In this document: positions 10,340 through 21,477 of the stretch, one piece after another | How the letters are laid out: each line of letters begins with the position of its first letter | How positions within the stretch are numbered: the first letter of the stretch is position 1 | Source of the DNA: Neoceratodus forsteri | Lineage: Eukaryota; Chordata; Ceratodontiformes; Ceratodontidae | Length of the DNA stretch: 64,000 nucleotides | Reading direction: 5' to 3' | NCBI GenBank assembly: GCA_016271365.2 | Contig: CM028129.1 | Span: forward strand, 1,008,133,501-1,008,197,500 | Translations under genes and position numbers: made by a program | Notes under the pieces: generated by a model | The model's input: the letters and a program-made list of their open reading frames with translations, nothing else | The model's database searches: none | What the model was told of the DNA's origin: nothing

Positions 10340-11640
10340 ACTGTTGACTGTGTTTTGGTAATGTATTCCATCTATTAATGACTCTGTGTGAAGAATTTAC
10401 TTCTCACTGTGACTGATTGATCTCCTATTAGTTTTAATCTGTGTGACCTGGTCTGCTTTCTACCAGTATGTCTTGTTAGTCCAATAGTACTTAATTTGTG
10501 TGATTCGTTTATATATTTGAAAGTCAAGCACATTTCACTCCTTATGCTTCTATAGTGGGCTGAGTACATGTTCAGCTTTTTTAATCTTTTACCATATCCA
10601 AAGTGTAAATATGGCCTGATATACATATTTTTTGGTAAGGTTTCTCTGAACCTTTTCTATCAGTTTCTTGGATGTAACATCCTGCGGAGCGCAGAATTGG
10701 GCACAGTATTCTAGATGTGGGCGTACCAGAGTGGTGTAAAGTGGAAGTATTATTGTTTTATCTCTGCTTTTGATATTTCTTCATATACATCCTATAGGTT
10801 TTTGACATTTCTTTACAGCCTCATTATTATGTCTAGTGAAGGAAAGGTCATTAGCGATTAACATCCTATGGTCTTTCTCTTCTTCAACCTCTGTAAGTTT
10901 ATTATCATCAATAGTGTATGTATACATGTTTTTTTTTTCTCAAAATGCAATACCTTGCACTTTGAAATGTTAAAATCTATTTTATTGGTTTTTGCCCATA
11001 TAACTAATTTATCTGTTTTTTTTTTTTTAAACAACCTGGCATCATTTCAAGATGATACATAACTTCCCACCTTATAGTCATCTGCATATTTGCAGAGCCA
11101 GATGTTGTCTGTGGATTGCAGGGTAGATGATATGATGTTGAAAAGAATTGGGCCCAAAACTGAGCCCTGAGGGACCTGGCCAGGTCTAGAGTAGGGATCT
11201 GTATTGTCACGTTATCATTTATGTTATAGTTGCTAATAAAATCATTTAGGGCATTTGTCATATCTGTTTTATTAGTGATAATTCCGGCTGATGTATGCAA
11301 GGGGCCTATAGCTGTTTGCTTTCCCTTCAGTGATCCCACATGTAAAAAAAAAAAATAGATATATCTTTTACTTGTTCCACCAGATTCCTTTCTAGTTGGG
11401 TTTTAGATTTCTTAATATTGCTTTTAATTTCTTTAGCTAATTGCTTAAACTTCTCCTGTTTGAATCTATAGGCACTGATTTGTATTTATTGTAATATTTT
11501 TGTTTCTTATTAATTTTTTTATTTTAGAGTTCCACCATAAAGGGATTCTTTTTGAATTTTGGTATTGACATCTTACAGGTACCCTGTTTTTAATGCAGTG
11601 ATGTATATGCTTATGACAGATTGCCAATACAGAGTTAAGA
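10340..11640 (-). pseudogene. CR1 ORF2 reverse transcriptase, internally deleted
   Basis: Minus-strand frames give, in order, a connector ending in NKTDMTNALNDFIS (near 11,270), VPQGSVLGPILF (near 11,150), KYADD (near 11,075), NDARLF, and a C-terminal block with KRLKKLNMYSAHYR and LRGDM-like words (10,626-10,375), then SRHRLKL-like and FF-Q motifs. Between the connector and VPQGS almost all of the RT fingers and early palm are missing, an internal deletion of several hundred bases. The YADD catalytic pair is kept, but stops and frameshifts are many. Confidence 0.75.
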
Positions 11641-11643
11641 TCT

Positions 11644-12340
11644 TTACCCTCTAATTCCTTTTTCCAGTTCCGTGTGTTTTGATTGTTTTCTTCTGTTGTA
11701 GTTTGCATTTTTGAAATCTTTAAACTCAGTTTTACCTTTGGTTAATTGTTGTTTAATTGTGTACTCATAATAGATCATATTGTGATCACTATCTGTCAGT
11801 GGTGGTAATACTTGTATATTATTAATGTTTTCAGGCATATTTGTTAATCCCAGATCTAAAATATGATTACCTCTTGTAGGTGTAGTTATTAATTGATCTA
11901 AATTTAATAGTGCGAATATTTCAATAAATCTTTTTTCAACAGCACTATTACCTGAAGATGATTTCCAACAAATACTAGGGAAGTTAGTCACCCATCGAAA
12001 CACTCTCTCCAGTTGTGTCTTCAGTTTCTAATGTTGTCAGTAATAGATCATTTTCAATTTGGGTATAATTGGGGCACAATAGACTAATCCTATTTTAAGT
12101 AAATTGGTGAGTGTCTTTAGTTGATACCAGCATAATTCAAGGCTGGGATTTATAGCATTAGAATCTGATTCTACAACTTGGATGTTATCTTTTACGTAGA
12201 GGGCAATCCCACCTCCAGTTGTAGGTCTGTTTTTGTTTAATACATTATAACCAATAATGTTGGTGTTCCAGTATCCCTCGGCAAACCAAGTTTGTTACTG
12301 CACATACGTCAATATCATATTGACTTAAGATATATCTAAG
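11644..12340 (-). pseudogene. CR1 ORF2 endonuclease domain
   Basis: The apurinic endonuclease N-terminal part is near 12,340-12,050 in broken frames (a YDIDVCAVTN-like block). Its C-terminal part is in the 12,003-11,644 frame: TRGNHILDLGLTN, then LTDSDHNMIYYEY (the catalytic SDH motif near 11,790). The linker continues with RIPLWWNSKIKKLIRNKN near 11,530, typical of the segment between endonuclease and RT in CR1 and L2 elements. Confidence 0.75.
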
Positions 12341-12559
12341 TTAGTCTATTTTGTTTCTCAGCTTTCTTGCATTGAGTAGTAATATATTTAATTCCTTTTT
12401 AGAGGTTATAACATCTTTCCTTAATGGTTGCCTAATATACTTATTGGTTTCCTTATATAATAAACTGTTTTGGGTTTTAGAAGAATCCTGTTCATTAGTC
12501 CTATTAGTGTTATATGATGTTTCTACCCCTCTGTCTATCCGTTTAAACTTGTGTTAATG

Positions 12560-13071
12560 CAGTGTGTAATGTGTTCTGCTAACAGTTTGTTTCCTTGTTT
12601 ATTTAGATGCAACCCGTCCCAGCAATAAAGGCTGCTATTATCATCAAATGACTCCCAGTGTGTTATGCATTGTATGTTTTGTTTAGTGTACCACTCCCCG
12701 ATCCAATTATTTATTTATTTTAGTTTTTTATATTGCCAATATGAAGCTCTTGGTATGGGGAAAATTTCTGAAATCACTGGGGTGCAACAGAGATTGATAA
12801 TTTTATTAGTCGAATTAAAAAACTCCTGTTTTATTTTCTGTATTGGTTCCTGAAGTATATTATTGGCTCCCACATGAGTTGTCACAAGAGAGTTTGCAGG
12901 TGCATTTTTTATTATGTTATCCAGCATGTAAGTGATATTCTGCATCTTAGCTCCCTTGAAACTAGATAAGGTTCTAGTTGCTTTGTTAGGTTCACATATA
13001 CTGCGATCTAGATGTTTTTTAATTGAATCTCCCAATACGTAAATTTCAGTACTGGTTTCCTGGTCTACCAT
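12560..13071 (-). pseudogene. CR1 ORF1 with SGNH esterase-like domain
   Basis: The minus-strand frame 13,071-12,715 reads IYVLGDSIKKHL (the GDS block with the nucleophile Ser), then SFKGAKMQNI (the Gly block), then VTTHVGANN (the GxN block). A second frame near 12,690-12,560 adds a DGLHLNKQG block holding the catalytic Asp and His. This is the SGNH hydrolase fold known from the ORF1 of CR1 and related LINEs, where it is thought to aid membrane or RNP handling. A frameshift near 12,700 separates the last block. Confidence 0.75.
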
Positions 13072-13221
13072 ATCTACAGTATCCTGGTCTGTAATTATAT
13101 CTGTAGTACTGGGTTTGGTTTCAAAATATATTAGGGTTTGTCAGTCACCTATATTTTAAATGTTATAGGGGATTTGGTATTTATTTGTTGATTATTAGAA
13201 TAGCTTAGTTAGGGGATCTTA

Positions 13222-13428
13222 CCGCGTAGGCTTTCATGAATCTGAGCATTATAGAATGCAGCAGTTGGTAAGGGCAGCAGTTTGAATGGTGACAGCCAAA
13301 GGATGTTCCATCATTTGCATATGTTCCATTTCTATGGGGCAGTTCAACACAGGAGGCTAATTACAATAAATCATATTGAAGAATACCTTGGAAGAAACAA
13401 GATTACTATGGTGAGTAATTTTTTCTTT
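13222..13428 (+). repeat. D1 right inverted repeat and right end
   Basis: The stretch from CATGAATCTGAGC to the end at TTTTTTCTTTTC is homologous to the D7 right end (57,926-58,120). It contains GGGGCAGTTCAACAC and ends with GAAGAAACAAGATTACTATGG, which pairs with the D1 ICR. The last 30-40 bases extend beyond the inverted repeat proper, as in all DIRS right ends here. Confidence 0.75.
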
Positions 13429-14279
13429 TCAGACTCCAGCACCCTGATCTCTGGTGTCGTAGGGGAGGGTACATCAGGCAAGTTTAATGACACTGGCAAA
13501 CACTGAGTTACATCAGTCTCTATTAAAACTTCTGATTAACATTTACGTGATTAAGAACTGCCAGGTTAATCCTGCAGACACCCGAGCTGACCCCCCACAG
13601 GCTGAGGTGGTCTGCAGTAGGCGGGTACATGTACACCAGAAAATATAACGGATGCTATAGCTGATTTGCAGCCATTCCTTTGTTTACTCAAAGTTTTTGT
13701 CTTTCATATGTAACCAGATAATGAGAGAAGGTGAATACAGAGGAAAAACAAAATATTTAAGTATTGCGAACAAATGGTCATGTCTCAGTAATTCATACAG
13801 AGCCACTGGACATTAATCATCCTTTTTCTACTGAAGAGGATGGTAACAGACCTGAGAGCACTAGGTGGCCCTCATGTCCACTTTTTTGTGTCCCAGTTTA
13901 TTGTGCTGCAGATTTTCAGTAGGTTGCACCACCTCCGGCGACACCATTGATTTTCATTTTTTGATCACTCCCTGATATTTTACTATTTTTTGTATTGCCA
14001 CCCAGTGTTACTCAAAGGGTGGTTTGATGCTAATAAAGGACAAGCAGTTGGCAACATGTATAGTGCAATACTGCCTGTTCAGAAAGCTACACTAAGAAAA
14101 TGGGCATTTCACAAATCTTCCTTACTTCAGTGGCTTATATGGTTTGGTCACCTATACCCTCTCTCGAAGAGACATCATCTCTTCCTGACGAGAGGATACA
14201 AGACTGATATCACCTGAAGGAAGCTTTTCTCCTGCAGCTGCATTCCAGCCTGTGAGTTGGTGTACTAGAAGATTGCCTG
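13429..14279. other. Unassigned stretch between D1 and the Penelope-like element
   Basis: I see no gene here. The sequence is AT-rich with scattered short frames. The frame at 13,990-14,217 has no family features that I recognise, but it may be the eroded N-terminal part of the following Penelope-like element. No inverted repeats or tandem arrays are evident. Confidence 0.4.
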
Positions 14280-15730
14280 ATGTTCTACCTTAGCATTCTA
14301 CTTTTGGAGCCCTGTTGGTTTTCAGACTTCTACCTGCTACCAAGTTTTTCACGTGGCATAGTTTACACAATGACAAGAGTCGGTTCACAATACTGGTCCT
14401 TATTGTTTACAGTTTTCTTTCCAAAATGCATAGTTCCAACATGTACATGGCATCTTACAAAGACAAATTTGTCCTCTTACCTCTTTATAATACATAATAT
14501 GGCAATATAAAGCTGTGGAAACACTTTGTAGATGGTGCAATACTTTTGTGGGAAGGTAAGAGACATGTAGGTAAACTTTACAGATCATCTTAATTCTCTT
14601 ACTACCAATGCAAAGTACACTTTACTGTATAGTATGGATAGAATCCTGTTTCTAGATCTTGAAGTACAGAAACATCAAAACAAGCTGGCAACAGGCAATA
14701 CTATACATAGGAAGCCAACTGACAAAACCTTGATTCTTCATCAGCAGTCAGTACTCTCCAGATAATATTGGCATTCAAGGGTAATGTACTCATCATTTTT
14801 TTACATTTTGAGTAAAAGATAATTTTGATGAGTAAAAGTGCTTTAAACCTGGGGGGAAAACAGCACCTTTTGAAGTATGTATGGAACATTTGCTAGGGTT
14901 GGGATGAGAATTGATACTCAAGAAAAAAATCTGAGTATTTCTTAAAATGTGGTGAATAAATTAGGCCAATACTTGCCTTATATCTGGAGCACAGTCACCA
15001 GTCGTAAAAACAGCATTCATACTCCTTTTATTTACATATTTGAAGAAATTATTTTGAGAATGCAGACTGCAACACTTGATCTGAAGAATAGACTTTAGAT
15101 TTTTGAAAGGAGGATACAAAAAAATCACTGGCTGGAGCAAGAGAACAAGCAAAAGCAAGACCACTGAACGATTTACTGTTCAGTGGTTGAAATTAAAAAA
15201 AAATTACAAAACAGACTGGGTATTCAGTATTAAATTCTCAGAACTACTACCCATAATCAAGATCATGCACCAGAATTGGCATATTTTGTAAGCGGGTCCA
15301 AGCATATCTATAAAGAAAGTAAGAACCATCAAGGGATGGATTGGTTCCTATTTTCCTTGAGGTCCCTACCACTGAAAAAGGAAGGTTCCTTATGGGATTA
15401 CTTAGAAGAGTTATTTTTTCTTGTGGAGCATGCCCCCAGTGTTGCAATACCATAAACATGGAATTATTTTACTCTTATACGACTGAGCAACATTGACTTA
15501 AACAACATATAACATGTTACACCACACATGTGATTATCAAGTGCCCTTTTACAAATGTAAAGGACAGAACTGTACTAGTTCATGTCACAAAAAACGAGTT
15601 TCTGTGTATAGAAATGACATCAGATCATCTGCAGAAGGAGGCCATGCCAGAGCTTCATTTAGGTTTTGGTCTAGAAAGGGTAACTAAACCACCAAGGGGT
15701 GGAAACTGGGGAAAAAACCCTTCTTAAAAG
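14280..15730 (+). pseudogene. Penelope-like element (PLE) reverse transcriptase remnant
   Basis: Broken plus-strand frames follow the order of a Penelope-type RT. FYLLPSF lies near 14,325. A NMYMASYKDKFV block near 14,440-14,470 is equivalent to the 'ANLYMGxxE' step. KLWKHFVDGAILLWEG lies near 14,515-14,560 and is the place of the catalytic FIDDI-LIW motif. IPFLDLEVQKHQNKLAT and the KPTDKT-LILH block lie near 14,640-14,750, followed by a thumb-like FERRIQKN block near 15,100. The catalytic DD is changed to DG. I cannot see a clear GIY-YIG endonuclease; the frame at 15,530-15,727 is where it would be expected. The ends are not defined. Confidence 0.6.
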
Positions 15731-15986
15731 GGAAGTCTACATAACACGAAAGCAATGAATACAAATATAGGACTGAATGAGGAATGCCAGAGGAATTTAA
15801 CTATACATACTCCATTAGAATAAGTTACTTATATTGACAATTCAGTTAAATGCTAAATGACTGATTTTGCTGCTTGAATCTTTTTGTAGAATATATTTTG
15901 AATGGCACTAAATTGCTTTTACTTGAACTTCATGTTATCTATGGTGCTATGCTACAGGAGTACTGTACTGGTTGACTGGTCCTTAC

Positions 15987-16155
15987 TCAAACAACATGAA
16001 GTCTTGCTGTATTCTGACAATATGCAGTTAGCCCCAGCACTTGAACTGCCCCAGAGAGGAAAGCATTAACTCTGTGCAGAAGCTTAGAACACTGAGCTTG
16101 AGCTTGGTTTTCAACCTCTGTCTCTTGTACTTACCAGTGCAACCATCAGATTCTT
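15987..16155 (+). repeat. D2 left inverted repeat
   Basis: This stretch contains AATATGCAGTTAGCCCCAGC and GAACTGCCCCAGAGAGGAAA, and pairs in reverse with 21,478-21,627. The outermost bases (15,987-15,998) pair only with the ICR, not with the right end. This repeat should contain the element's promoter, but I see no clear TATA box. Confidence 0.85.
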
Positions 16156-16541
16156 TACTCCGCCTAACAGTGAAGCCGCTCTGGAGATTTCTCCTGTGCT
16201 CGGTTCAGTAGAGTTTGAATCAACATTCGGTTTGTCTACCCGATTTATTGTTTTTCGGATTTCCAGTCTCTGTCTACAGTACAGGTAGTGTGGTAGATAG
16301 ATAGGTAGTGACTTGTATTTTATTTAATTCTGTGGAAATTGTTTTTTTGTCTAGTTTTTTCTAATTTTTTTTTGTTGAGTTAATTTTTTTCCTGGGATTT
16401 AGTGTGGTGTTCCGGTGCCAATCGGTTTCAAAAGAACCAGACTTTTTCTGGTTCTTTTACAGAACCCGTAACACTGTTTGTAACCAATCGGTTGGTTATT
16501 ACCTGGCTTGAAAGCTTTAAGGGTAATTGTTTAGGTTGGCC

Positions 16542-18154
16542 ATGTCTGAGAAACCCAAGAAAAAGAAACTGTTCCACTGGGTTTCAACACTGTACTGAGT
16601 GTGGGGAGGCCTTTGCTAAGGCTGACCCCCACCTCATCTGTTTTTACCATCTGGGGTTTGACCACCTCAAAACAGACTTCCACATTTGTAAGAATTTTCC
16701 TAAAGCCACTCTGGAAAAAAGATTGAGTAGGCTGAAGGAAAGCGAGCCCGAGAAGACGTAGATCCAGATGGCCAGCCCGGTTCGGTTGCGGCTGAACCTG
16801 AGGAGGTGCCTACTGACCTAGGTGATACCTCTTCGGGCAAAAGGAGGTCTGACTCTGAGGAGTCAGTTCCGTTGAAACGAAAACATAAGTCGGCCAGTTC
16901 GTATCCAGCACTGCATACTCCAACCGCGGATGAGATAGCCAAAGAGATTAGCATAGTTCAGTCGCTTCGCCTAGTTCCGTCCGAACTGGTACTGTCGGTT
17001 AGGTGGTCGGTTTGGTCGATCGACTCCATCGGATTACAATCCGGATGCTTTTTGTGAGGAGTGGGAGGTAGATGAAGAGTATCCCGATGAGGATGAAGAT
17101 AATGGCTTTGATGGTCTGGATGTGCCCACTGAACCAAACATCTCCCCAGACAGACCCTCCAATGTCTCCCCTCCCAGGCTGTCTTGAGTCCCCTTCACAC
17201 TTCTTGTTTTACAAAAAGGTGGCTGAAACCCTCTAGCTCCCAGTGGTTGAAGCTGCTGAGGAGGAGGAAGAGCCTGATTTTGTTGAGATGGTGGACATCC
17301 TAGAGTCCGAGGTTGTCCATCTCCCTTCACAAGTCCTTGGGGAAACAGACAAAAAATATTTTACAGACTCCTAACTCCCGACCTCCTGTGGATAAGAGAA
17401 TGGACTGGAGGTACATGCTATCAGGCTCAGGTACGGAGTTTTTATACAATCATTGCAGTCATGTCGGGGTAGTGCAGGCTGCAGCCTGTGACAGGGCTAA
17501 CATTCCTTTGGCTTCGCGCCCCCCCCCAGACAGAGACTCCAGGAAGGTCGATGCCATGGCCAAAAAGCAGTATTTGGCATCTTCTTTGGGACTCAGGCAG
17601 GCTAACTATATGGCCTACACAGCCAGGTACCAGAAGTCCAGGTGGATATGGTTCTGAAACTGGTTAAACAGGCCTCCCCCCAGCTAGCCGAAGAGATGGA
17701 GGAGGTGGCTGCTGATGGAATAGAGGCATCCAAGGTACAATTCCATGCCGCTGTGGACTCCAGTGCTGTGGCATCAAGAGTCATGGCTACATCTGTGTCT
17801 CTCAGGAGACGTGCTTGGCTCAGGTGTACTAGCCTTTCGCAGGATACCCAGGCTAAGGCTATGGATTTCCCTGTAGTGGATAACTCTTTGTTTGGGGAGC
17901 AGACAGAGGCTTACATGAAGAAAATGGATGAGTACAGGACCACATACAGGAGTGGACAGGCCAAAGAGAGGCAAGCCACTCCTCAGAAGCAGCAGTCTAG
18001 GAGCATGGGCAGGTCTTTCCACAGGCCTTTCTACCAAGCTCAGGCTTCCTCTCCTTTCCCACAGAGGGGGTTCTTTCGAGGGAGAGGCAGGAGGGGGATG
18101 AGCAGGGCTGCATCCTCTTCCCAGTCCAAGGCTCCTGCCAAGCAGACACCCTGA
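16542..18154 (+). pseudogene. D2 gag-like ORF1
   Basis: The start at 16,542 (MSEKPKKKKL) matches the basic N-terminus of D5 and D7. A frameshift follows, then a Cys/His cluster at 16,579-16,701 (CTECGEAF, ADPHLICFYH, HICKNF). The middle is acidic and Ser-rich (16,750-17,300). The conserved C-terminal half starts at PPVDKRMDWRYM (near 17,385), continues through SRKVDAMAKKQYLASSLGLRQANYMAY (17,540-17,625) and ends in QTEAYMKKMDEYRTTYRSG plus a Gly/Arg/Ser-rich tail (to 18,154), a likely nucleic acid binding region. The last part, 17,642-18,154, is open for 170 codons. Confidence 0.8.
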
Positions 18155-18159
18155 TGTGT

Positions 18160-18970
18160 CAGCCCGGGTCTACTCCCCCATTCCAGTAGGAGGCAGGCTG
18201 GCTTACAGTTTCCAGGCCTGGAAGTCTGTTGCCTCAGACAAGTTGGTCCTGGAGGTAGTAAGCCAGGGACTGTCCCTCAGCTTCAAAAGGTTTCCATAAC
18301 TGAGGGCCAGGTCCTTTCAGCCTGCATCCATCTCAGAGACCCTTGCTCTAGAGGCAGAGGTTTCTTCTCTTCTGGGTCTCAGAACCATAGAGGTAGTTGC
18401 TACTCTGCACAGGGGCAAAGGCCTGTTCTCCAGGTACTTCCTTACTCCAAAAAAAGGACAGGGGAGTGGCGACCCATCCTAGACCTAAGGTATTGGAACA
18501 AACACACCACAAAACCAAAATTCAAAATGGTGACTCTGGGAATGATTCTTCCCCCTCTAAGGCCAGGGGATTAGCTAGCATCCCTGGACCTCAAGGATGC
18601 CTATTTCCACATTCCTATCAGGTGCTCCCACAAAAAGTACTTCAGGTTCGAGTTGTCTTCAGGCCATTATCAGTTCAGAACCATGCCCTTCGGGCTAACA
18701 TCAGCTCCAAGGGTGTTCACAGAGTGCCTTGCAATAGTGGTTGCCTTTCTCAGAAGGCAGGTATTTCCATCTTCCCATATTTGGACGACTGGCTAATTGT
18801 ATGTCAGTCCTCCGACCAGGTCAAGTCAGATCTGCAAATCACTCAAGACTTGCTCAGTTCTCTGGGGTTTCTTCTCAAGTCTCTCAAAGTCTGTTCTCGA
18901 ACCAGTACAACTTCTTACTTTCATAGGAATAGAGTTGGATACTATCCAAGCAAAGGCCTTCCTCCCTCTG
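18160..18970 (+). pseudogene. D2 reverse transcriptase
   Basis: The RT region opens with a DKLVLEVVSQGLSLSF block (18,238-18,285), passes KGLFSRYFLTPKK and a frameshifted 'GEWRPILDLR' (18,460-18,490), then LDLKDAYFHIPI (18,587-18,620), SGHYQFRTMPFGLTSAPRVF (18,660-18,720) and the catalytic IFPYLDDWLIV (18,770-18,800), followed by EPVQLLTFIGIELDT (18,900-18,945). The YLDD pair is intact. Frameshifts alternate two frames, so no complete enzyme can be made. Confidence 0.85.
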
Positions 18971-19239
18971 GCAATGGTAAAGGCCCTCACAGATCTTGCT
19001 TCATCTTTTCGACCTCCGGTCTCTCCAGCGAGGCAGTTTCTTCAACTCCTGTGCCACATGGCAGCTTCCACTGCAGTGGTGCAAGGAGCCAGATTTCAGA
19101 TGAGGGACATTCAGTTCCACCTGAGGTCTTTTTGGTCTCAGAAAAGAAACTCTGTCACGAAATTGATTCCAGTGACTCAGACTCTGGTCCAAGCTCTCCA
19201 GTGGTGGCTGGACCAGGACAACCTCAGACAGGGTGTTCT

Positions 19240-19615
19240 ATTTCTCTCTTAAGTCCTCTCAGTAGTCCTAACTGCAGATACTTCTCTGCTAGGCTGGGGA
19301 GCCCATTTGGGAGCCCTCGTGGCTCAGGACCCCTCAATAGTCTGTCTTTCATATCAGTCTTCTAGAACTCAGGGCAGTTTTCCTGGCCCTTCAGGTTTTC
19401 TCGGAATCGGTCAGGAGCAAGGTGGTGCAGGTCAGGACAGACAACACCACCAAAGTGTGGGTATATCAACAGGCAGGGAGGCAGTCTGTCCATGGCCTTG
19501 TGCACAGAGGCCATGAAACTGGTCTCTAGTCTGTTCCCTTCAAAATTCCCTGATAGCAGTTCATCTCCCAGGAAAGGACAATGTACTGGCAGATGCTCTG
19601 AGCAGAATCTCCTAG
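19240..19615 (+). pseudogene. D2 RNase H domain
   Basis: The domain begins with VVLTADTSLLGWGAHLG near 19,260-19,310 (the usual TDAS has become ADTS, moving the first acidic residue). It continues with a degraded LLEL block near 19,360, VRTDNTTKVWVYQQ near 19,430-19,470 (catalytic Asp present) and GKDNVLADALSRIS near 19,572-19,612 (last Asp present). Stops and shifts are present, and the 3' side joins the Dam-like domain. Confidence 0.75.
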
Positions 19616-19619
19616 GGCA

Positions 19620-20030
19620 TCATGAATGGTCCCTGCACCCTCACATTCTTCAAGTCATCTTCACCAGATGGTGCATTCCAGAGATAGATCTCTTTGCAGC
19701 CCTGGACAATCACAAACTTCCTCTGATTTGTTGCAGACCTCCAGTCCTGGGGACTGTTTCTCTGGATGCTCTCATTTTGGATTGGAAGGGCAAGTTTCTT
19801 TATGCCTTCCCTCTGTTGTTCAGAGTCCTGATCAAAATCAGATCTCAACCCTGCACAGTGACTCTGGTGGCTGCAGATTGGGCCAGACAGCCTTGGTATC
19901 CCCTGCTGCTATCTCTGGCAGTGTCACGTCCACTGTCTCTCCCCAACAGATGCAATCTCCTAACCTCCTCTCGGGAGGATCTGGTACCCCAGTCTCTAGT
20001 CTCTCAACCTCAAGGCCTGGCTCTTGAAGA
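19620..20030 (+). pseudogene. D2 Dam-like methyltransferase domain
   Basis: The frame running from 19,492 gives CIPEIDLFAALDNHKLPLIC (19,672-19,735), DALILDWKGKFLYAFPLLFRVLIKI (19,765-19,840) and VTLVAADWARQPWYPLLLSL (19,860-19,915), then a linker (LPNRCNLLTSS). This pattern is the N6-adenine methyltransferase-like domain known in DIRS pol between RNase H and YR. The catalytic role in DIRS is unproven. The usual APDW motif reads AADW. The domain is fused in frame to the YR downstream. Confidence 0.75.
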
Positions 20031-21017
20031 GTTAGAATATGCAGGCCTGCATTTTTCTCAAGGAGTTCTGGGTATCTTGAAGGTTTCTAGGAAACCATCT
20101 ACTAGAAAAACGTATAATTCCAAATGGAAAAGATTCCGTATTTGGTGTTCTCAGAAAGGCATTTCGCCTGATTCTGCAAATATTGCTACAGCTTTGGACT
20201 GTCTGGTTCACCTTAATATTCTGGGTCTTAGGCCTGCAACCCTGAAGGTTCACCTAGCAGCTGTCTCTGCATTCCTTTCAGCAGGGAAGGGCCATTCTCT
20301 GGCATCTCATCCTGTCTTTAGTAAGTTCTTCAAGGGTCTGGTCCATATCAACCTTCCCTTTCGAGAGCCTACTCCGGCTTGGGATCTTAATGTCTGCATT
20401 ACTCATCTTATGCAGCCACCCTTTGAACCCCTGGCTTCGGCTGAGCTTAAGTACTTAACCTGGAAAACTGTGTTCCTGGTAGCTATTACTTCTGCCAAGC
20501 AGATTAGTCTAGCCTGACTTCATTTCCTTCCATAAGGACAAGGTGGTCCTAAAGTGGTGTCAGATTTTCATCTGAACCAGTCCATGTCTCTTCCTGTATT
20601 TTTCATTGACCATTCTTCTTTGGGGGAAAGAAGGTTACACAGTTTGGATGTAAAAAGGGCTCTTAGCTACTATACTAAGACACACAGGCACAATTCTCTT
20701 CAATTGTTTCTCACTTATGGTGAAGTGGGAGAAGGTAAGTCTGCTACTAAAAGGGCTGTTGCCAGGTGGATTGTCTCTTGTATACAATTCTGCTATGACA
20801 CATTGGGCAAAACACCCCTTCCAGGCCTGAGGGCTCACTCGACTAGGTGTACAGCTGCCACTCTGGCTGCTGCCTGAGATATACCATTGCTAGAAATCTG
20901 TAAAGCAGCCACCTAGAAAGCAGTCCATACATTCACCAAGCATTACTCTGTGGACATCCAGGCTAGGAGTGATGCTAGGTTTGGCACAGCAGTACTGCAG
21001 AGCCTGTTCTCAAAGTA
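20030..21017 (+). pseudogene. D2 tyrosine recombinase
   Basis: The frame from 19,492 continues without a stop to 20,517. It reads the YR core-binding half (SRKPSTRKTYNSKWKRFRIWC, near 20,080) and the first catalytic box (VAITSAKQIS, near 20,480), where the Arg of SARxI is replaced by Lys and the next residues are deleted. The second part, 20,554-21,017, has HSLGERRLHSLDVKRAL, GLRAHSTRCTAATLAAA (the His-x-x-Arg box, near 20,830) and SDARFGTAVLQSLFSK at the C-terminus. A stop follows the HxxR box and another lies in the 'AATWK' block near 20,913. Confidence 0.85.
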
Positions 21018-21060
21018 GGTTCTGCACTCCCTCCTCTTGGGGGAACTGCTTGGTATTCTG

Positions 21061-21160
21061 TATATTGTCAGAATACAGCAAGACTTCATGTTGTTTGAAG
21101 AAAAAATTACTCACAATAGTGATGCTGTTTCTTCTAATGGAGTCTTACTGTATTCTGACC
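21061..21160 (+). repeat. D2 internal complementary region (ICR)
   Basis: The first half (21,063-21,098, ATTGTCAGAATACAGCAAG to TTGTTTG) is the exact reverse complement of the left end. The second half (from GAAGAAAAAATTACTCAC to about 21,160) is the near-exact reverse complement of the right end at 21,600-21,672. The two meet near 21,098. This is the diagnostic DIRS arrangement, in which the ICR templates end joining during circle formation. Confidence 0.92.
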
Positions 21161-21274
21161 TCCCTCCCTGCCTCCTCTCTCAGAACCTAGTTTTTGGGAA
21201 GTGGGCTGGCAGGTACAGTGTTGCACCTTAGGGTTGTACCTTGTACCCTCCCTCTTTAGGGTGGGGTAGTTTTA

Positions 21275-21355
21275 TTGTTATGTTTATGTATGTGTGTCTA
21301 TATATATACATATATATATATATTTATATATATACGTGTGTATATATAATTTTTA
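21275..21355 (+). repeat. TA-rich microsatellite inside D2
   Basis: This is an imperfect (TA)n/(TATG)n tract between the D2 ICR and right inverted repeat. It probably expanded after insertion, because D3 and D7 have no such tract in this place. Confidence 0.8.
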
Positions 21356-21477
21356 TACATTTAGTCACTACCTTTTTTCTTGGGTTCTCGACTTGAGTCT
21401 TTTTGGACCCAAATTATTGCCTTTGGCTTTTAGTAAATAATTTTCACTTTGTGTACTAGTTAGTTTGCTTGTAAGAA

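Larger units (their letters stand above)
10200..13221 (-). mobile_element. CR1 LINE in reverse orientation inside D1
   Basis: This is a CR1-type LINE lying between the ICR and right inverted repeat of D1. Read on the minus strand it has an ORF1 with an esterase-like domain (13,071-12,560), an ORF2 endonuclease (about 12,330-11,644), a damaged reverse transcriptase (11,640-10,340), and a 3' end at about 10,200 made of two copies of an octamer (CATAGATT on the plus strand). Octamer tails are a hallmark of CR1. D1 sequence stops near 10,200 and resumes near 13,222, as shown by alignment to the D7 right end. Confidence 0.8.
377..13428 (+). mobile_element. DIRS retrotransposon D1 (family A), 5'-truncated and interrupted
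   Basis: D1 is a DIRS-type retrotransposon with recognisable gag, reverse transcriptase, RNase H and tyrosine recombinase pieces in order, then an internal complementary region near 9,940-10,060 and a right inverted repeat ending about 13,428. The left inverted repeat is not visible: upstream is unrelated repeat R, so the 5' start (about 377) is uncertain. It is interrupted by a LINE tail (about 1,193-1,420), LINE-A1 (2,396-6,999), two LINE fragments (7,560-8,150) and a reversed CR1 (10,200-13,221). D7 is the closest relative in the window, with nearly the same right end and ICR core. No integrase or LTRs are present, as expected for DIRS. Confidence 0.85.
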
